Position numbers and translations under genes: made by a program. Under the pieces are notes generated by a model, which saw only the letters and a list, made by a program, of their open reading frames with translations, was not told the DNA's origin and did not search any database. Of a DNA stretch of 64,000 bases, positions 1 through 8,608 are shown one piece after another. The DNA is from Gammaproteobacteria bacterium. Its GTDB lineage: Bacteria; Pseudomonadota; Gammaproteobacteria; SZUA-140. Positions within the stretch are counted from its first letter, which is position 1, and each line of letters starts with the position of its first letter. Where the stretch lies: the NCBI GenBank assembly GCA_016218365.1, contig JACREF010000011.1:197094-261093 (forward strand), in the 5' to 3' direction.

Positions 1-354
1 TTCTGGCTGCAGCAGATATTGCGGACCCGGCTGGGTTTTCAGGGCGTGATCTTCAGTGATGATCTGGAGATGGCCGGGGCGGCGGTGGCCGGCGGGGTCG
101 CCGATCGGGTGCAGGCGGCGCTGGCGGCCGGTTGTGACATGGCGCTGGTGTGTCAGACCCAGCCGGCGATGATTGCGGCGCTCGATGGCCTGCCAACCTC
201 GTTCGTCCATGCACCGGCCTCGCAGCTGCGGCTGGTGCGGATGCGTGGCCGGCTGCCGCTGACCCGCGGTCAGTTGCATGCCGACCCGCAGTGGCAGGAG
301 ACCTGCCGCCGCGTCGAGGGGTATAATGCCCCGGGCACCGGTCAGCTGGTGTAA
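1..354 (+). CDS. nagZ: Beta-N-acetylhexosaminidase NagZ, C-terminal part
   Basis: The gene enters from the left edge; 117 codons are visible in frame from base 1. NagZ is a cytoplasmic glycoside hydrolase family 3 enzyme that removes N-acetylglucosamine from anhydromuropeptides during peptidoglycan recycling. The visible part holds the family motif FSDDLEM (residues 18-24 of the fragment), which carries the catalytic aspartate, followed by GCDMALVC as in NagZ C-termini. The upstream half with the substrate-binding His loop is outside the window. It is followed after 26 bases by a same-strand MscS-type channel gene. The family call is firm; completeness cannot be judged. Confidence 0.88.
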   Translation, partial: FWLQQILRTRLGFQGVIFSDDLEMAGAAVAGGVADRVQAALAAGCDMALVCQTQPAMIAALDGLPTSFVHAPASQLRLVRMRGRLPLTRGQLHADPQWQETCRRVEGYNAPGTGQLV

Positions 355-379
355 CCTTCTTTAGCGGATATCGAACGTC

Positions 380-1468
380 ATGCCGAACTCTGAACGCTGG
401 ATGTTGCAGGTCGCGATCGTTGTCGTCGTGACGCTGGTGGCGCATTTCGCCCAGCGCGTGATCCTGCGCCGGTTGAAGATTCGTGCCGAGCACACCACCA
501 ATATCTGGGATGACATGCTGGTCGAGGCGCTGCACGGGCCGGCGGCCGCCTTGATCTGGATCACCGGCATTGCCTTTGCATTGCTGATCGTCGAATCCGA
601 GACCGAGGCGGCGATCTTTGCCGCAGTGCGGCCGCTGCGTGATGTCGCGGTGCTGGTGACGCTGTGCTGGTTCGTGATCCGGATGATCTCCAGTGCCGAG
701 CGGGTATTGCTGGCGCAGCAGCACGATCCCGGCGCCGAGCACCGGCTCGATGCGACGACGATCACGGCGCTGGCGCGCTTGTCACGCATCACCGTGCTGA
801 TCATCTTCGTGCTGGTCGGGCTGCAGACGCTGGGCTTCAGCATCTCCGGCATCCTGGCCTTTGGCGGCATCGGCGGGGTGGCGGTCGGTTTTGCCGCCAA
901 GGACCTGCTGTCGAATTTCTTCGGCGGCCTGATGCTGTATCTGGACCGGCCGTTTGCCATTGGTGATCAGATCCGCTCGCCGGATCGCGAGATGGAAGGT
1001 ATCGTTGAGGCCATCGGCTGGCGCATCACCCGGATCCGCACCCCGGAGAAACGCCTGCTGTATGTGCCGAACTCGGTGTTTTCAACCGTGCTGGTCGAGA
1101 ACATCACCCGCATCACCCATCGGCTGCTCAATGAGACGATCGGTATCCGCTATGATGATGCCGACAGGATCGGCGTCATCACCGCACAGATCCACCAGAT
1201 GCTGACCCGGCATCCGGATGTTGATGCTGATGAGACGCTGGTCGTCAATTTCAATCTGATGGGACCGTCGTCGCTGGACATCCTGGTCTGGGCCTATGTG
1301 CGCAGCACTGAGCGCGAACACTACCAGCAGGTCAAGCAGCAGCTGTTGATGTCTATCTATCAGATCATCCGCCAGCACGGTGCCGAGGTGGCGTTCCCGA
1401 CCCAGACCGTGTTGATGCCGGAGGTGGTGACGGTGATCAGCCCGTCTGCGGCCGCAATCAAACAATAA
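380..1468 (+). CDS. MscS-family small-conductance mechanosensitive channel
   Basis: A 362-residue inner-membrane protein. Hydrophobic segments lie near residues 5-30, 50-75, 85-105 and 130-160. The pore-lining helix and start of the beta domain are unmistakable: GGIGGVAVGFAAKD followed by LLSNFFGGLMLYLDRPFAIGD (about residues 160-195). The downstream soluble part, with KRLLYVPNS and VENITR, is the cytoplasmic vestibule typical of MscS. Such channels open on membrane tension and release solutes under hypo-osmotic shock. It has more transmembrane sequence than E. coli MscS (286 residues), like the YnaI/YbdG-type relatives. It follows nagZ closely on the same strand and precedes the peroxidase gene by 18 bases, so co-transcription is possible. 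Confidence 0.92.
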   Translation: MPNSERWMLQVAIVVVVTLVAHFAQRVILRRLKIRAEHTTNIWDDMLVEALHGPAAALIWITGIAFALLIVESETEAAIFAAVRPLRDVAVLVTLCWFVIRMISSAERVLLAQQHDPGAEHRLDATTITALARLSRITVLIIFVLVGLQTLGFSISGILAFGGIGGVAVGFAAKDLLSNFFGGLMLYLDRPFAIGDQIRSPDREMEGIVEAIGWRITRIRTPEKRLLYVPNSVFSTVLVENITRITHRLLNETIGIRYDDADRIGVITAQIHQMLTRHPDVDADETLVVNFNLMGPSSLDILVWAYVRSTEREHYQQVKQQLLMSIYQIIRQHGAEVAFPTQTVLMPEVVTVISPSAAAIKQ

Positions 1469-1486
1469 TCCTTCCGGAGTTCACGC

Positions 1487-2512
1487 TTGAATACGTTGAT
1501 TCGTGTTGTTACGTTCTGTGGCGCGTTGTCATGGGCCGTTGTGGTGGGCGCTGAAGAATTTTCACCCTTTCAACCCTTGCCGCCCCAGCCGCCGATCCCG
1601 GCCGACAATGCCCTGAGCGATGACAAGGTCCAGCTCGGCCGTCAGCTGTATTTTGACCGGCGGCTGTCCTTCAATCAGGGCTTGTCATGCAACAGCTGTC
1701 ATGACCTGATGGCCGGCGGCGCTGACAACCGCGCGGCGGTGTCGAAGGGGGATGTCGGCCGTGCCGCCGCCCGTTCGGCGCCGACCTTGTGGAACGTCGC
1801 CTACCAGACGGTTTATTTCTGGGATGGACGTGCTGCCAGCCTCGAGGCGGCGCTCGCTGAGCATCTGACCAGTCCGACCGAGATGGCAATGCCGGATGAC
1901 AAGGCGCTGGTCGAGCGTTTGTCAGGTGCTTATAGCGATCAGTTTGAACGGGTGTTCAAAAAACAGGGTGAGTTCAATTACCAGAACATCACGCGCGCGC
2001 TGGCCAGTTATATCCGCACACTGGTGACGACCGGCAGCCGCTTTGATCGTTATCTGCAGGGCGACGGCAGCGCGATCCCGATGCAGGCGAAACAGGGCTA
2101 TCAACGCTTCATCGATGTCGGCTGCGCCTCGTGCCATTTCTGGGTCAACCTGTCCGGGCCGGTGCCGGGGCTGGCGTTCCAGATGGGCGAGGGATTTTAT
2201 GAGCTGTTCCCGAACTACCCGGGGACTGAAGAAGAAGGACGTTATGCGCTGGCCGAGGACCTGGGCCGGTATTATATCACTCAAGACGACAAGGATCGCC
2301 GCATGTGGCGGGTGCCGGTGTTGCGCAATATCGCGCTGACGGCGCCGTATTTCCATAACGGTGCGGTGCCGACGCTCGACGAGGCGGTGCGCGTGATGGC
2401 GATCACGCAGCTTGGGGTCAAGCTGACAGCGGGCGAGGTCGAGGACATCGTCGAGTTTCTGAAGACGCTGAGCGGCGAGTTCCCGCCGCAGCCGTTGCCG
2501 CGGCTGCCATGA
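1487..2512 (+). CDS. Di-haem cytochrome c peroxidase (CcpA/MauG family)
   Basis: A 341-residue secreted protein with a signal peptide (about residues 1-22, ending VVVGAEE). Two haem c attachment motifs, CNSCH (about 67-71) and CASCH (about 214-218), define the di-haem peroxidase/MauG family. The C-terminal WRVPVLRNIALTAPYFHNG segment (about 270-290) is the family signature. The likely role is periplasmic reduction of hydrogen peroxide with electrons from small cytochromes; a MauG-like oxidase role cannot be excluded. The start is TTG, preceded 7 bases upstream by CCGGAG, and gives a clean signal peptide. It closes the nagZ-side gene run and is followed by a repeat block. Confidence 0.93.
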   Translation: MNTLIRVVTFCGALSWAVVVGAEEFSPFQPLPPQPPIPADNALSDDKVQLGRQLYFDRRLSFNQGLSCNSCHDLMAGGADNRAAVSKGDVGRAAARSAPTLWNVAYQTVYFWDGRAASLEAALAEHLTSPTEMAMPDDKALVERLSGAYSDQFERVFKKQGEFNYQNITRALASYIRTLVTTGSRFDRYLQGDGSAIPMQAKQGYQRFIDVGCASCHFWVNLSGPVPGLAFQMGEGFYELFPNYPGTEEEGRYALAEDLGRYYITQDDKDRRMWRVPVLRNIALTAPYFHNGAVPTLDEAVRVMAITQLGVKLTAGEVEDIVEFLKTLSGEFPPQPLPRLP

Positions 2513-2518
2513 CGGGGG

Positions 2519-2935
2519 GTGATGTTTCCCCGTTCGTCCTGAGTGCGGCATAGCCGCGTATGGTTCGATACGGCGCTGCGCGCCTACTCACCACGAACGG
2601 TATGTTAGGGCCCGCCCTGAGTAGCGGCGTAGCCGCGTTGGTTCGATACGGCGCTCTGCGCCTACTCACCACGAACGGTATGTTAGGGCTTGCCCTGAGT
2701 GCGGCGTAGCCGCGTATGGTTCGATACGGCGCTTGAGCCTGCCCTGAGTGGCGGCGGAACGCCGTGTATCGAAGGGCGCCTACTCACCATGATCGGCATA
2801 TATTAGGGCCTGTCCTGAGTAGTGGCATAGCCGCGTATCGAAGGAGGCCTACTCACCACGAATGTCCCCCCGTTCGTCCTGAGTAGCGGCGGAACGCCGC
2901 GTATCGAAGGAGCAGCTCCCCTCTCCGACAGGTGG
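2519..2935. repeat. Intergenic repeat block, family A (TGAGTAGCGG/GTATCGAAGG)
   Basis: The 440-base gap between the peroxidase and ppiC genes consists of repeated, partly palindromic units. The core is CGTTCGTCCTGAGTAGCGGC, then GCCGCGTATCGAAGG, alternating with the inverted form (GGTTCGATACGGCGCTGCG, CGCCTACTCACCACGAACGG). At least six partial units occur here. Similar blocks lie near 6.3, 13.9, 32.8 and 51.1 kb. No gene is supported; the short open frames here simply translate the repeats. Confidence 0.9.
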
Positions 2936-2952
2936 GAGAGGGTTGCGAGGGT

Positions 2953-3768
2953 TTATTTCTTGCCGTTTGGAATCTCGATCGTGGCCTTGTCGCGCAGTGA
3001 CTTGATATAGGCCGCGACGCGCTGGTTCAGCAGGTACTGGCTGATCTGACCCTTGACGGCATCAAACGCCGGCGGTGGCGTTTCACGTGTCCCCTCAAGG
3101 CGGATGACATGCCAGCCAAAGCGGGTCTGCACCGGCGCCGGGCTGATCGCGCCGGTGTTCAGTTTGGCCACGACGGCCGCATATTGCGGCACCATCTTGT
3201 CGAGTGAGAACCAGCCGATGTCGCCACCCTTGTCGCCGGAGGTGTCGATCGATTGCGCCTTGGCCAGCGCGGCGAAATCACCCCCCTTGGCAAGTTGTGC
3301 CACGATGTCCCGGGCCGCGCCTTCAGTTTTGACCAGGATATGACGGGTATGGTACTCGGTCACCGGTTTTGAAAACTGTTCCTTGTAGACCTTCTTCAGT
3401 TCATCGTCACCCGGTGGATTGGCGGCCAGCTGGTTGATGCGGGCACCGGACAGGATGTTGAGGCGTTGATTGTTGACCTCGGTGATCACCATCGGCAGCT
3501 TGTCGAGTTGCTGGGCCAGTGCATCCTGATACAGTAGTTCCCGGTTGATGAATTCGTCCTGCAGGGCCTGCTGTTGCTGAGCATTGAGCCGTTCGGGATG
3601 GCCGTCGCTGCGCATCCTGACAAAGGCCGCATAATCGCGCTGGTTGACCGGGGTGCCGTTGATGATGGCAATGACCGGGTTGTTGTCCGAGGCATCCGCA
3701 GCCAGGGCCAGCGGGGCGGTCAGCGTCAGGCCCAGCAGCAACGCGGCAACAGGTATCGGGTAGGTCAT
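2953..3768 (-). CDS. Periplasmic parvulin-type peptidyl-prolyl isomerase
   Basis: A 271-residue protein with a signal peptide (residues 1-23, cleavage after LALA). It has a SurA/PrsA-type N-terminal helical region (about 30-125, VIAIINGTPVNQRDY) and a parvulin domain (about 138-235) with the motifs YHTRHILVKTE, GGDIGWFS and TRFGWHVIRLE. It catalyses prolyl cis-trans isomerisation and probably assists folding of exported or outer-membrane proteins. It is the last gene of a minus-strand group after yciB and a YciI-like gene, an order common in gammaproteobacteria. A short QYLLNQ...YIKSLRDKA helix ends the protein as in PpiC/PrsA relatives. Confidence 0.93.
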   Translation of the reverse strand: MTYPIPVAALLLGLTLTAPLALAADASDNNPVIAIINGTPVNQRDYAAFVRMRSDGHPERLNAQQQQALQDEFINRELLYQDALAQQLDKLPMVITEVNNQRLNILSGARINQLAANPPGDDELKKVYKEQFSKPVTEYHTRHILVKTEGAARDIVAQLAKGGDFAALAKAQSIDTSGDKGGDIGWFSLDKMVPQYAAVVAKLNTGAISPAPVQTRFGWHVIRLEGTRETPPPAFDAVKGQISQYLLNQRVAAYIKSLRDKATIEIPNGKK

Positions 3769-3808
3769 GCGCAGGTATCCTTAGTATTGGTTAACTGAAC
3801 TGTATCGT

Positions 3809-4108
3809 TCACGGCAGAACTTTTCTGAACGGCTTGACGGTGACCTGCTGGTAGATACCGGCCGTCTGGTAGGGATCGTCCTGTGCCCAGCGCTGGGCCT
3901 CGGCCAGAGAGGCAAACTCGGCCACGATCAGGCTGCCACTGAAGCCGGCCTCGCCGGGGTCTTCGCTGTCGATGGCAGGATGCGGGCCGGCCAGGATCAA
4001 CCGCCCCTGGTCACGCAGCATCTGCAAGCGTGCCAGATGGGCCGGCCGGGTCTGGCGTCGTCGCTCCAGACTGCCCGCGACATCCTCGGCCATGATCGCA
4101 TACAGCAT
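3809..4108 (-). CDS. YciI-family protein
   Basis: A 99-residue ferredoxin-like alpha-beta protein. The open frame extends further upstream, but the family start [10 protein letters not shown] is at 4108, where its ATG overlaps the TGA of the upstream yciB gene (ATGA), so that start is chosen. The motifs [35 protein letters not shown] and DPYQTAGIY are those of YciI. The family fold resembles muconolactone isomerase, but its cellular role is not settled; it is often encoded next to yciB, as here. Confidence 0.9.
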   Translation of the reverse strand: MLYAIMAEDVAGSLERRRQTRPAHLARLQMLRDQGRLILAGPHPAIDSEDPGEAGFSGSLIVAEFASLAEAQRWAQDDPYQTAGIYQQVTVKPFRKVLP

Positions 4109-4659
4109 CACGACTCTTCCTGTTGCTTGCTTGGGTCTTCCTTGATGAAGCGGGCCAGAAACAGCGATTGGGCCAGGATGAAGACGATGGTCAATGCCGT
4201 CAGCCCGAACAGTTTGAAATTGACCCAGGTGTCGGTGTCGAAACGGTAGGCGACATACAGATTCAGGAAGCCGCTGGCGATGAAGAACAGCGCCCAGGCC
4301 AGGTTCAGCCGCTGCCAGATGGTGGCGGGCAGCTCGGTGACGCCGCCCATCAGGCGCTGGATCAGCGGTTTGCCAAACAACGGGCTGAGCAGGAACACCA
4401 GGCCGAGCAGCCAGTTGACGGCCGACGGCTTCCATTTGATGAACGCCTCGTTATGCAGCCACAGCGTCGCGCCGCCGAATACCAGCACCATCAGCAAGGT
4501 GATGATGTGCATCGATTCAATCCGGCGGTGGCGGTAATAATGGATGGCGGTCTGGGCCAGCGAGGCGACGATCGCCACCGCGGTCGCGACATAGATATCC
4601 GCCAGTTTGTAGGTGGCGAAAAACAATAAAACCGGGAACAGGTCAAACAGAAATTTCAT
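4108..4659 (-). CDS. yciB: Inner-membrane septation protein A family (YciB)
   Basis: A 183-residue membrane protein with about five or six hydrophobic segments. The family start [18 protein letters not shown] is at 4659; 12 further in-frame upstream codons are unlikely to be translated. Other family signatures are [26 protein letters not shown] and [11 protein letters not shown], then [12 protein letters not shown]. YciB homologues affect cell-envelope synthesis and division (intracellular spread in Shigella, cell elongation in E. coli). It is the first gene of the yciB-yciI-ppiC group, divergent from the PHP-domain gene 117 bases away, so the gap should hold two promoters. Confidence 0.95.
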   Translation of the reverse strand: MKFLFDLFPVLLFFATYKLADIYVATAVAIVASLAQTAIHYYRHRRIESMHIITLLMVLVFGGATLWLHNEAFIKWKPSAVNWLLGLVFLLSPLFGKPLIQRLMGGVTELPATIWQRLNLAWALFFIASGFLNLYVAYRFDTDTWVNFKLFGLTALTIVFILAQSLFLARFIKEDPSKQQEES

Positions 4660-4776
4660 CGCTCGATTCGCAGTAATGAGTTGATAAGTGTACAATCATG
4701 GCTTGGCCCTGCAGCAGCGCCCCGCTCAGCCGAACCCAGTCTAACCGAACCCAGCCGAACGCTCCATCCTTAGACC

Positions 4777-5667
4777 ATGTCCAACGCCATTTGTTTCGAT
4801 CTGCACAGTCATTCGACGATGTCGGACGGCGAGCTGCCGCCCCGTGAGCTGGTCCGGCAGGCCGCCGCCAGCGGGGTCCAGGTGCTGGCGCTGACCGATC
4901 ATGATGTCACCGACGGTGTGGCCGATGCCCAGGACGAGGCCGGTCTGGCCGGTATCCGGCTGGTCCCCGGCGTCGAGATCTCGGTGAGCTGGGCTGACCA
5001 TCTGGTGCATATCGTCGGTCTGGGTATCGATACCAGCAACAGTGCCTTGCAGCAGGGGCTGTCCGGCTTGCGTGACAAGCGGATGCAACGTGCCCAGGCC
5101 ATCGCCGAGCGGCTGGTCAAGGCCGGTATCGACGGCGCCTGGGACGGGGCGCTGCGCTACGCCGCGGGCCAGGTCGTCAGCCGCAATCATTTTGCCCGTT
5201 ACCTGGTCGAGTGTGGCCGGGCCCGCGACACCCAGCAGGCCTTCAAGCGCTACCTGTCGCGCGGCAAGCAGGGGTATGTGGCGATGCACTGGGCGACACT
5301 GGAGCAGGCGGTGGGCTGGATCACCGGGGCCGGCGGCCAGGCGGTCATCGCCCATCCGGCGCGCTACCGGATGTCGCGCACCTTGCTCAAGGCGCTGATC
5401 GAGGATTTTATCGCGGCCGGCGGGGTGGCGATCGAGGTGTTGTCGAGCAGCCACAGCCCGGCCGAGGCGCGGCAGATCGCCGCCTTGGCCCGGCAGACCG
5501 GGCTGCTGGCCTCATCAGGTTCGGATTTTCATGGCCCGGGCGCGCCGTGGGCCCGGCTCGGCAGCCTGCCGCCATTATCTATAGAGTGCACACCGGTGTG
5601 GCGCGACTGGGATCTGATGAGGGATGTGACGGCGCTGGCGCCCCCCGTATCCATCCGATCAGCCTGA
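4777..5667 (+). CDS. PHP-domain phosphoesterase (YciV/RNase AM family)
   Basis: A 296-residue PHP-domain enzyme. Metal-binding motifs run in order: DLHSHSTMSDG (residues 8-18), LTDHDVTDG (about 40-48), PGVEISVSW (about 63-71), AHPARY (about 190) and SGSDFHGP (about 247-254). Family members hydrolyse 3',5'-nucleoside bisphosphates and act as 5'-3' exonucleases that trim 5' ends of 5S and 23S rRNA. It heads the plus-strand series yciV-yciO-site-2 protease-trpS-scpA-scpB-rluB seen in gammaproteobacteria. A short GAACCCAG(C/T) repeat lies just upstream of the start (about 4732-4760). Confidence 0.92.
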   Translation: MSNAICFDLHSHSTMSDGELPPRELVRQAAASGVQVLALTDHDVTDGVADAQDEAGLAGIRLVPGVEISVSWADHLVHIVGLGIDTSNSALQQGLSGLRDKRMQRAQAIAERLVKAGIDGAWDGALRYAAGQVVSRNHFARYLVECGRARDTQQAFKRYLSRGKQGYVAMHWATLEQAVGWITGAGGQAVIAHPARYRMSRTLLKALIEDFIAAGGVAIEVLSSSHSPAEARQIAALARQTGLLASSGSDFHGPGAPWARLGSLPPLSIECTPVWRDWDLMRDVTALAPPVSIRSA

Positions 5668-5688
5668 CCATCAATCGGACCTTCAGTC

Positions 5689-6309
5689 ATGTTATTTCTG
5701 ACCCTCCACCCCGACAACCCGCAAGCCCGACTGATCAACCAGCTCGTATCGGTGATTCGCGATGGCGGTGTCATCGCCTATCCGACCGATTCCTGTTATG
5801 CGCTCGGTTGCCATATCGGTGACAAGGATGCGCTGGACCGGATACGCAGCATCCGCCAGCTCGATGACCACCACAACTTTACGCTGGTCTGTCAGGACCT
5901 GTCGGAGCTGGCCACCTATGCCCGGGTCGGCAACAGCGAGTTCCGTTTGTTGAAAGGCTGCACCCCGGGGCCGTATACCTTCATCCTGACCGCGACCAAA
6001 GAGGTGCCGCGCCGGCTGCAGCACCCCAAGCGCAAGACCATCGGCCTGCGGGTGCCCGAGCATCCGATCACGCAGGCCTTGTTGCAGGCGCTGGCCGAGC
6101 CATTGATGAGCGTGACCTTGATCCTGCCCGGCGATCAGTTGCCGATGACCGATGCAGAAGAGATCCGCGAGCGGATCGGCAAGCAGGTTGATGTCATCAT
6201 CGATGGCGGACCGTGCAGCCACGAACCGACCTCGGTCATCGACCTGACCGGCGAGGCCCCGCTCGTCATCCGCCACGGGCGTGGCGAGGTGGCGTTTTTG
6301 CAGCGTTGA
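5689..6309 (+). CDS. yciO: Sua5/YciO/YrdC family protein, YciO type
   Basis: A 206-residue single-domain YrdC-fold protein. The nucleotide-binding signatures are GGVIAYPTDSCYALGCHI (about 26-43), the RSIRQLDD region, CTPGPYTFILTATKEVPRR (about 88-108) and TIGLRVPEHP (about 116-125). The YrdC fold makes threonylcarbamoyl-AMP for tRNA t6A in Sua5/TsaC; YciO paralogues have a similar pocket but a debated role. YciO is preferred over TsaC because of the length and the position directly after the PHP gene (21-base gap). A repeat block follows. Confidence 0.85.
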   Translation: MLFLTLHPDNPQARLINQLVSVIRDGGVIAYPTDSCYALGCHIGDKDALDRIRSIRQLDDHHNFTLVCQDLSELATYARVGNSEFRLLKGCTPGPYTFILTATKEVPRRLQHPKRKTIGLRVPEHPITQALLQALAEPLMSVTLILPGDQLPMTDAEEIRERIGKQVDVIIDGGPCSHEPTSVIDLTGEAPLVIRHGRGEVAFLQR

Positions 6310-6325
6310 CCATCCGCCGCGGCTC

Positions 6326-6648
6326 AGGGTCCTTCGATACGCAGCCAAGGCTGCTACTCAGGACGAACGGGGGTGGGGGAAAACCGTTCGCGAGTAAAAC
6401 CCGGGTCAAGAGTGGAATTTTATCTAATATTTAGGAATATTTGCTCTCTGACCCAGGTTTTTCTGGGTGAGGGAAAACCGTTCGTGGTGAGTAGCGGCGC
6501 AGCCGCGTATCGAACCATGGACGGTCCTTCGCTACACAACGTCCCGTTGCTACTCAGGACAGGCTCCTTCGATACGCAGCTGTCGCTGCTACTCAGGACA
6601 GGCCCTTTGCTACGCGTTGTGCGCTGCTCAGGACGAACGGGGGAGACT
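6326..6648. repeat. Intergenic repeat block, family A
   Basis: The 391-base gap between yciO and the site-2 protease gene holds several degenerate copies of the TCCTTCGATACGCAGC...CTACTCAGGACGAACGG unit in both orientations. They are interrupted at about 6400-6460 by a short A+T-rich stretch, and near-duplicate GGTGAGGGAAAACCGTTCG / GGTGGGGGAAAACCGTTCG segments occur. No coding sequence is supported. Confidence 0.85.
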
Positions 6649-6686
6649 GCGTTCGATTTTCGGGTGTGACCCCATGCCAATACAGG

Positions 6687-6692
6687 TATAAT
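6687..6692 (+). promoter_or_regulatory. Candidate -10 box giving a near-leaderless transcript
   Basis: A perfect TATAAT lies only 8 bases before the ATG of the site-2 protease gene at 6701. Initiation at the usual distance would fall at about 6698-6700, leaving an almost leaderless mRNA. No clear -35 hexamer or Shine-Dalgarno sequence is visible, so this is tentative. Confidence 0.4.
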
Positions 6693-6700
6693 GCGGCCCC

Positions 6701-7354
6701 ATGGAAGAATTGAACCTGATCCAGAAGGTCGCGATCTGGGCGTTGCCGGTGCTGTTTGCGATCACCGCCCATGAGGTCGCCCACGGCTGGGTGGCGCTGC
6801 GTTTTGGTGACCGCACAGCGATGATGCTGGGCAGGCTGACGCTGAACCCGATCAAACATATCGATCCGATCGGCACGCTGCTGGTGCCGGGGCTGCTGCT
6901 GATGCTCGGCGGCTTTCTGTTCGGCTGGGCCAAGCCGGTGCCGGTCACGGTGCAGAACCTGCGTCACCCGAAACGCGACATGGCCTGGGTTGCGCTGGCG
7001 GGCCCTGCGGCCAACCTGTTGATGGCGATCATCTGGGTGCTGTTCATCAAGGTCGGCCTGATGATAGGTACTGCCTTACCTTGGCTGGCCAAGCCGTTGA
7101 TCTATATGGGAGGGGCCGGGGTGTCGATCAATGTCGTGCTGATGGCGCTGAACCTGCTGCCGTTGCCGCCGCTCGACGGCGGGCGGATCATGGCCAGCCT
7201 GTTGCCGGGGCCGTGGGCGTGGCGGTTCGAACGGCTTGAACCCTTCGGTTTCCTGATCCTGCTCGGGCTGATCATCACCGGGATACTGGGCAAGATCCTC
7301 GGGCCGATCGTCGGCACCTTTGAACGGCTGCTTTATCTGCTGGCCGGGGTATAA
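6701..7354 (+). CDS. Site-2 protease family (M50) membrane metalloprotease
   Basis: A 217-residue polytopic membrane protein. It has the zinc motif HEVAHG (residues 25-30) in the first conserved helix and the second M50 motif NLLPLPPLDGGRI (about 152-164), where the aspartate is the third zinc ligand. GWAKPVPV lies between (about 73-80). No PDZ domain is present, so this is the compact SpoIVFB/Rip-like group conserved beside trpS/scpA in many gammaproteobacteria. It should cleave a substrate within the membrane; the substrate is unknown. The gene reads into trpS with a 30-base gap. Confidence 0.92.
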   Translation: MEELNLIQKVAIWALPVLFAITAHEVAHGWVALRFGDRTAMMLGRLTLNPIKHIDPIGTLLVPGLLLMLGGFLFGWAKPVPVTVQNLRHPKRDMAWVALAGPAANLLMAIIWVLFIKVGLMIGTALPWLAKPLIYMGGAGVSINVVLMALNLLPLPPLDGGRIMASLLPGPWAWRFERLEPFGFLILLGLIITGILGKILGPIVGTFERLLYLLAGV

Positions 7355-7384
7355 TAACAAACTGCAATAACAGGGGATAACAGA

Positions 7385-8608
7385 TTGATTTCCACCGCAG
7401 CGGCGAACCAGCGTGTCCTGTCCGGGATGCGTCCGACCGGCCGGCTACACCTGGGCCATTATCACGGGGTGCTGAAAAACTGGGTCCGGCTGCAACACGA
7501 ATATGAATGCTTCTTCTTCGTCGCCGACTGGCATGCGCTGACCACCGACTATGACAACACCTCCGGCATCGTTACCTCATGCTGGGACATGGTCGTCGAC
7601 TGGCTGGCCTGTGGCGTCAACCCGAACAGCGCGACGCTGTTTGTGCAGTCGCAGGTGCCGGAGCATGCCGAGCTGTATCTGCTGCTGTCGATGATCACGC
7701 CACTGGGCTGGCTGGAGCGGGTGCCGAGCTACAAGGACCAGCAGGAAAAACTGAAGGAAAAGGACCTCGGCACCATCGGGTTTCTCGGCTACCCCTTGCT
7801 GCAGAGCGCCGACATCCTGATCTACAAGGCCGGCCTGGTGCCGGTCGGTGAGGATCAGGTCGCCCATATCGAGCTGACGCGCGAGATCGCCCGCCGCTTC
7901 AACCATTTTTATGGCGGTGAGCCCGATTTTGCCGCCAAGGCCGAGGCCGCGGTCGCCAACATGGGCAAGAAGAACGCCACGTTGTACCAGACCTTGCGGC
8001 GTCGCTACCAAGAGCAGGGTGACCATGAGGCGTTGGAGACGGCCAAGGCCTTGCTGACCGGCCAACAGAACCTGACGCTCTCCGACCGTGAGCGGCTGTT
8101 CGGTTATCTGGCCGGCGAGGGCAAGATCATCCTCGTCGAACCGGCGGCCTTGCTCACCGAGACCGCGAAGATGCCGGGTATCGACGGCCAGAAGATGTCC
8201 AAGTCCTATGGCAACATCATCGGGTTGCGCGAGGAGCCGCTCATTGTCGAGAAGAAGCTGCGGACGATGCCGACCGACCCGGCCCGGGTCCGTCGCACCG
8301 ATCCCGGCGACCCGGAAAAATGCCCGGTGTGGGAGTTCCACAAGGTATACTCTGACGATCAGGTCCGCGGCTGGGTCATGGACAGCTGCCGCGGTGCCAA
8401 GATCGGCTGCCTGGAATGCAAGCAGCCGGTCATCGATGCGGTGATCGCCGAGCAGGCGCCGATCCGCGAGCGGGCGCGCGAGTTTACCGATAACCCGAGC
8501 CTGGTCAAGAACATCATCAACGAGGGCTGCGAGCAGGCACGCGATGTCGCGCAGGCCACGATGGAAGAGGTGCGGGACGTGATGAAGCTGGCCAGCAACA
8601 AGTTATGA
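7385..8608 (+). CDS. trpS: Tryptophanyl-tRNA synthetase
   Basis: A 407-residue class I aminoacyl-tRNA synthetase that charges tRNA-Trp. The HIGH-type motif is GRLHLGHYHG (about 19-28) and the KMSKS motif is GQKMSKSYGN (about 269-278); DWHALTTDY and LGYPLLQSADILIYKA are typical TrpRS segments. The length exceeds E. coli TrpRS (334) because of an insert at about 180-255, which contains TLRRRYQEQGDHEALETA and is seen in a TrpRS subgroup. The start is TTG, with AGGGGATAA just upstream. A TATAAT at 7350-7355 could be its promoter. It overlaps scpA by 4 bases (ATGA). Confidence 0.96.
   Translation: MISTAAANQRVLSGMRPTGRLHLGHYHGVLKNWVRLQHEYECFFFVADWHALTTDYDNTSGIVTSCWDMVVDWLACGVNPNSATLFVQSQVPEHAELYLLLSMITPLGWLERVPSYKDQQEKLKEKDLGTIGFLGYPLLQSADILIYKAGLVPVGEDQVAHIELTREIARRFNHFYGGEPDFAAKAEAAVANMGKKNATLYQTLRRRYQEQGDHEALETAKALLTGQQNLTLSDRERLFGYLAGEGKIILVEPAALLTETAKMPGIDGQKMSKSYGNIIGLREEPLIVEKKLRTMPTDPARVRRTDPGDPEKCPVWEFHKVYSDDQVRGWVMDSCRGAKIGCLECKQPVIDAVIAEQAPIRERAREFTDNPSLVKNIINEGCEQARDVAQATMEEVRDVMKLASNKL

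Noticed and set aside
2418-2672. Short frames within the family A repeat blocks (also at 6.4, 32.4 and 51 kb)
   Set aside because: They contain the same translated repeat (for example VVSRRRAPYRTM) in several places and have no other coding support.
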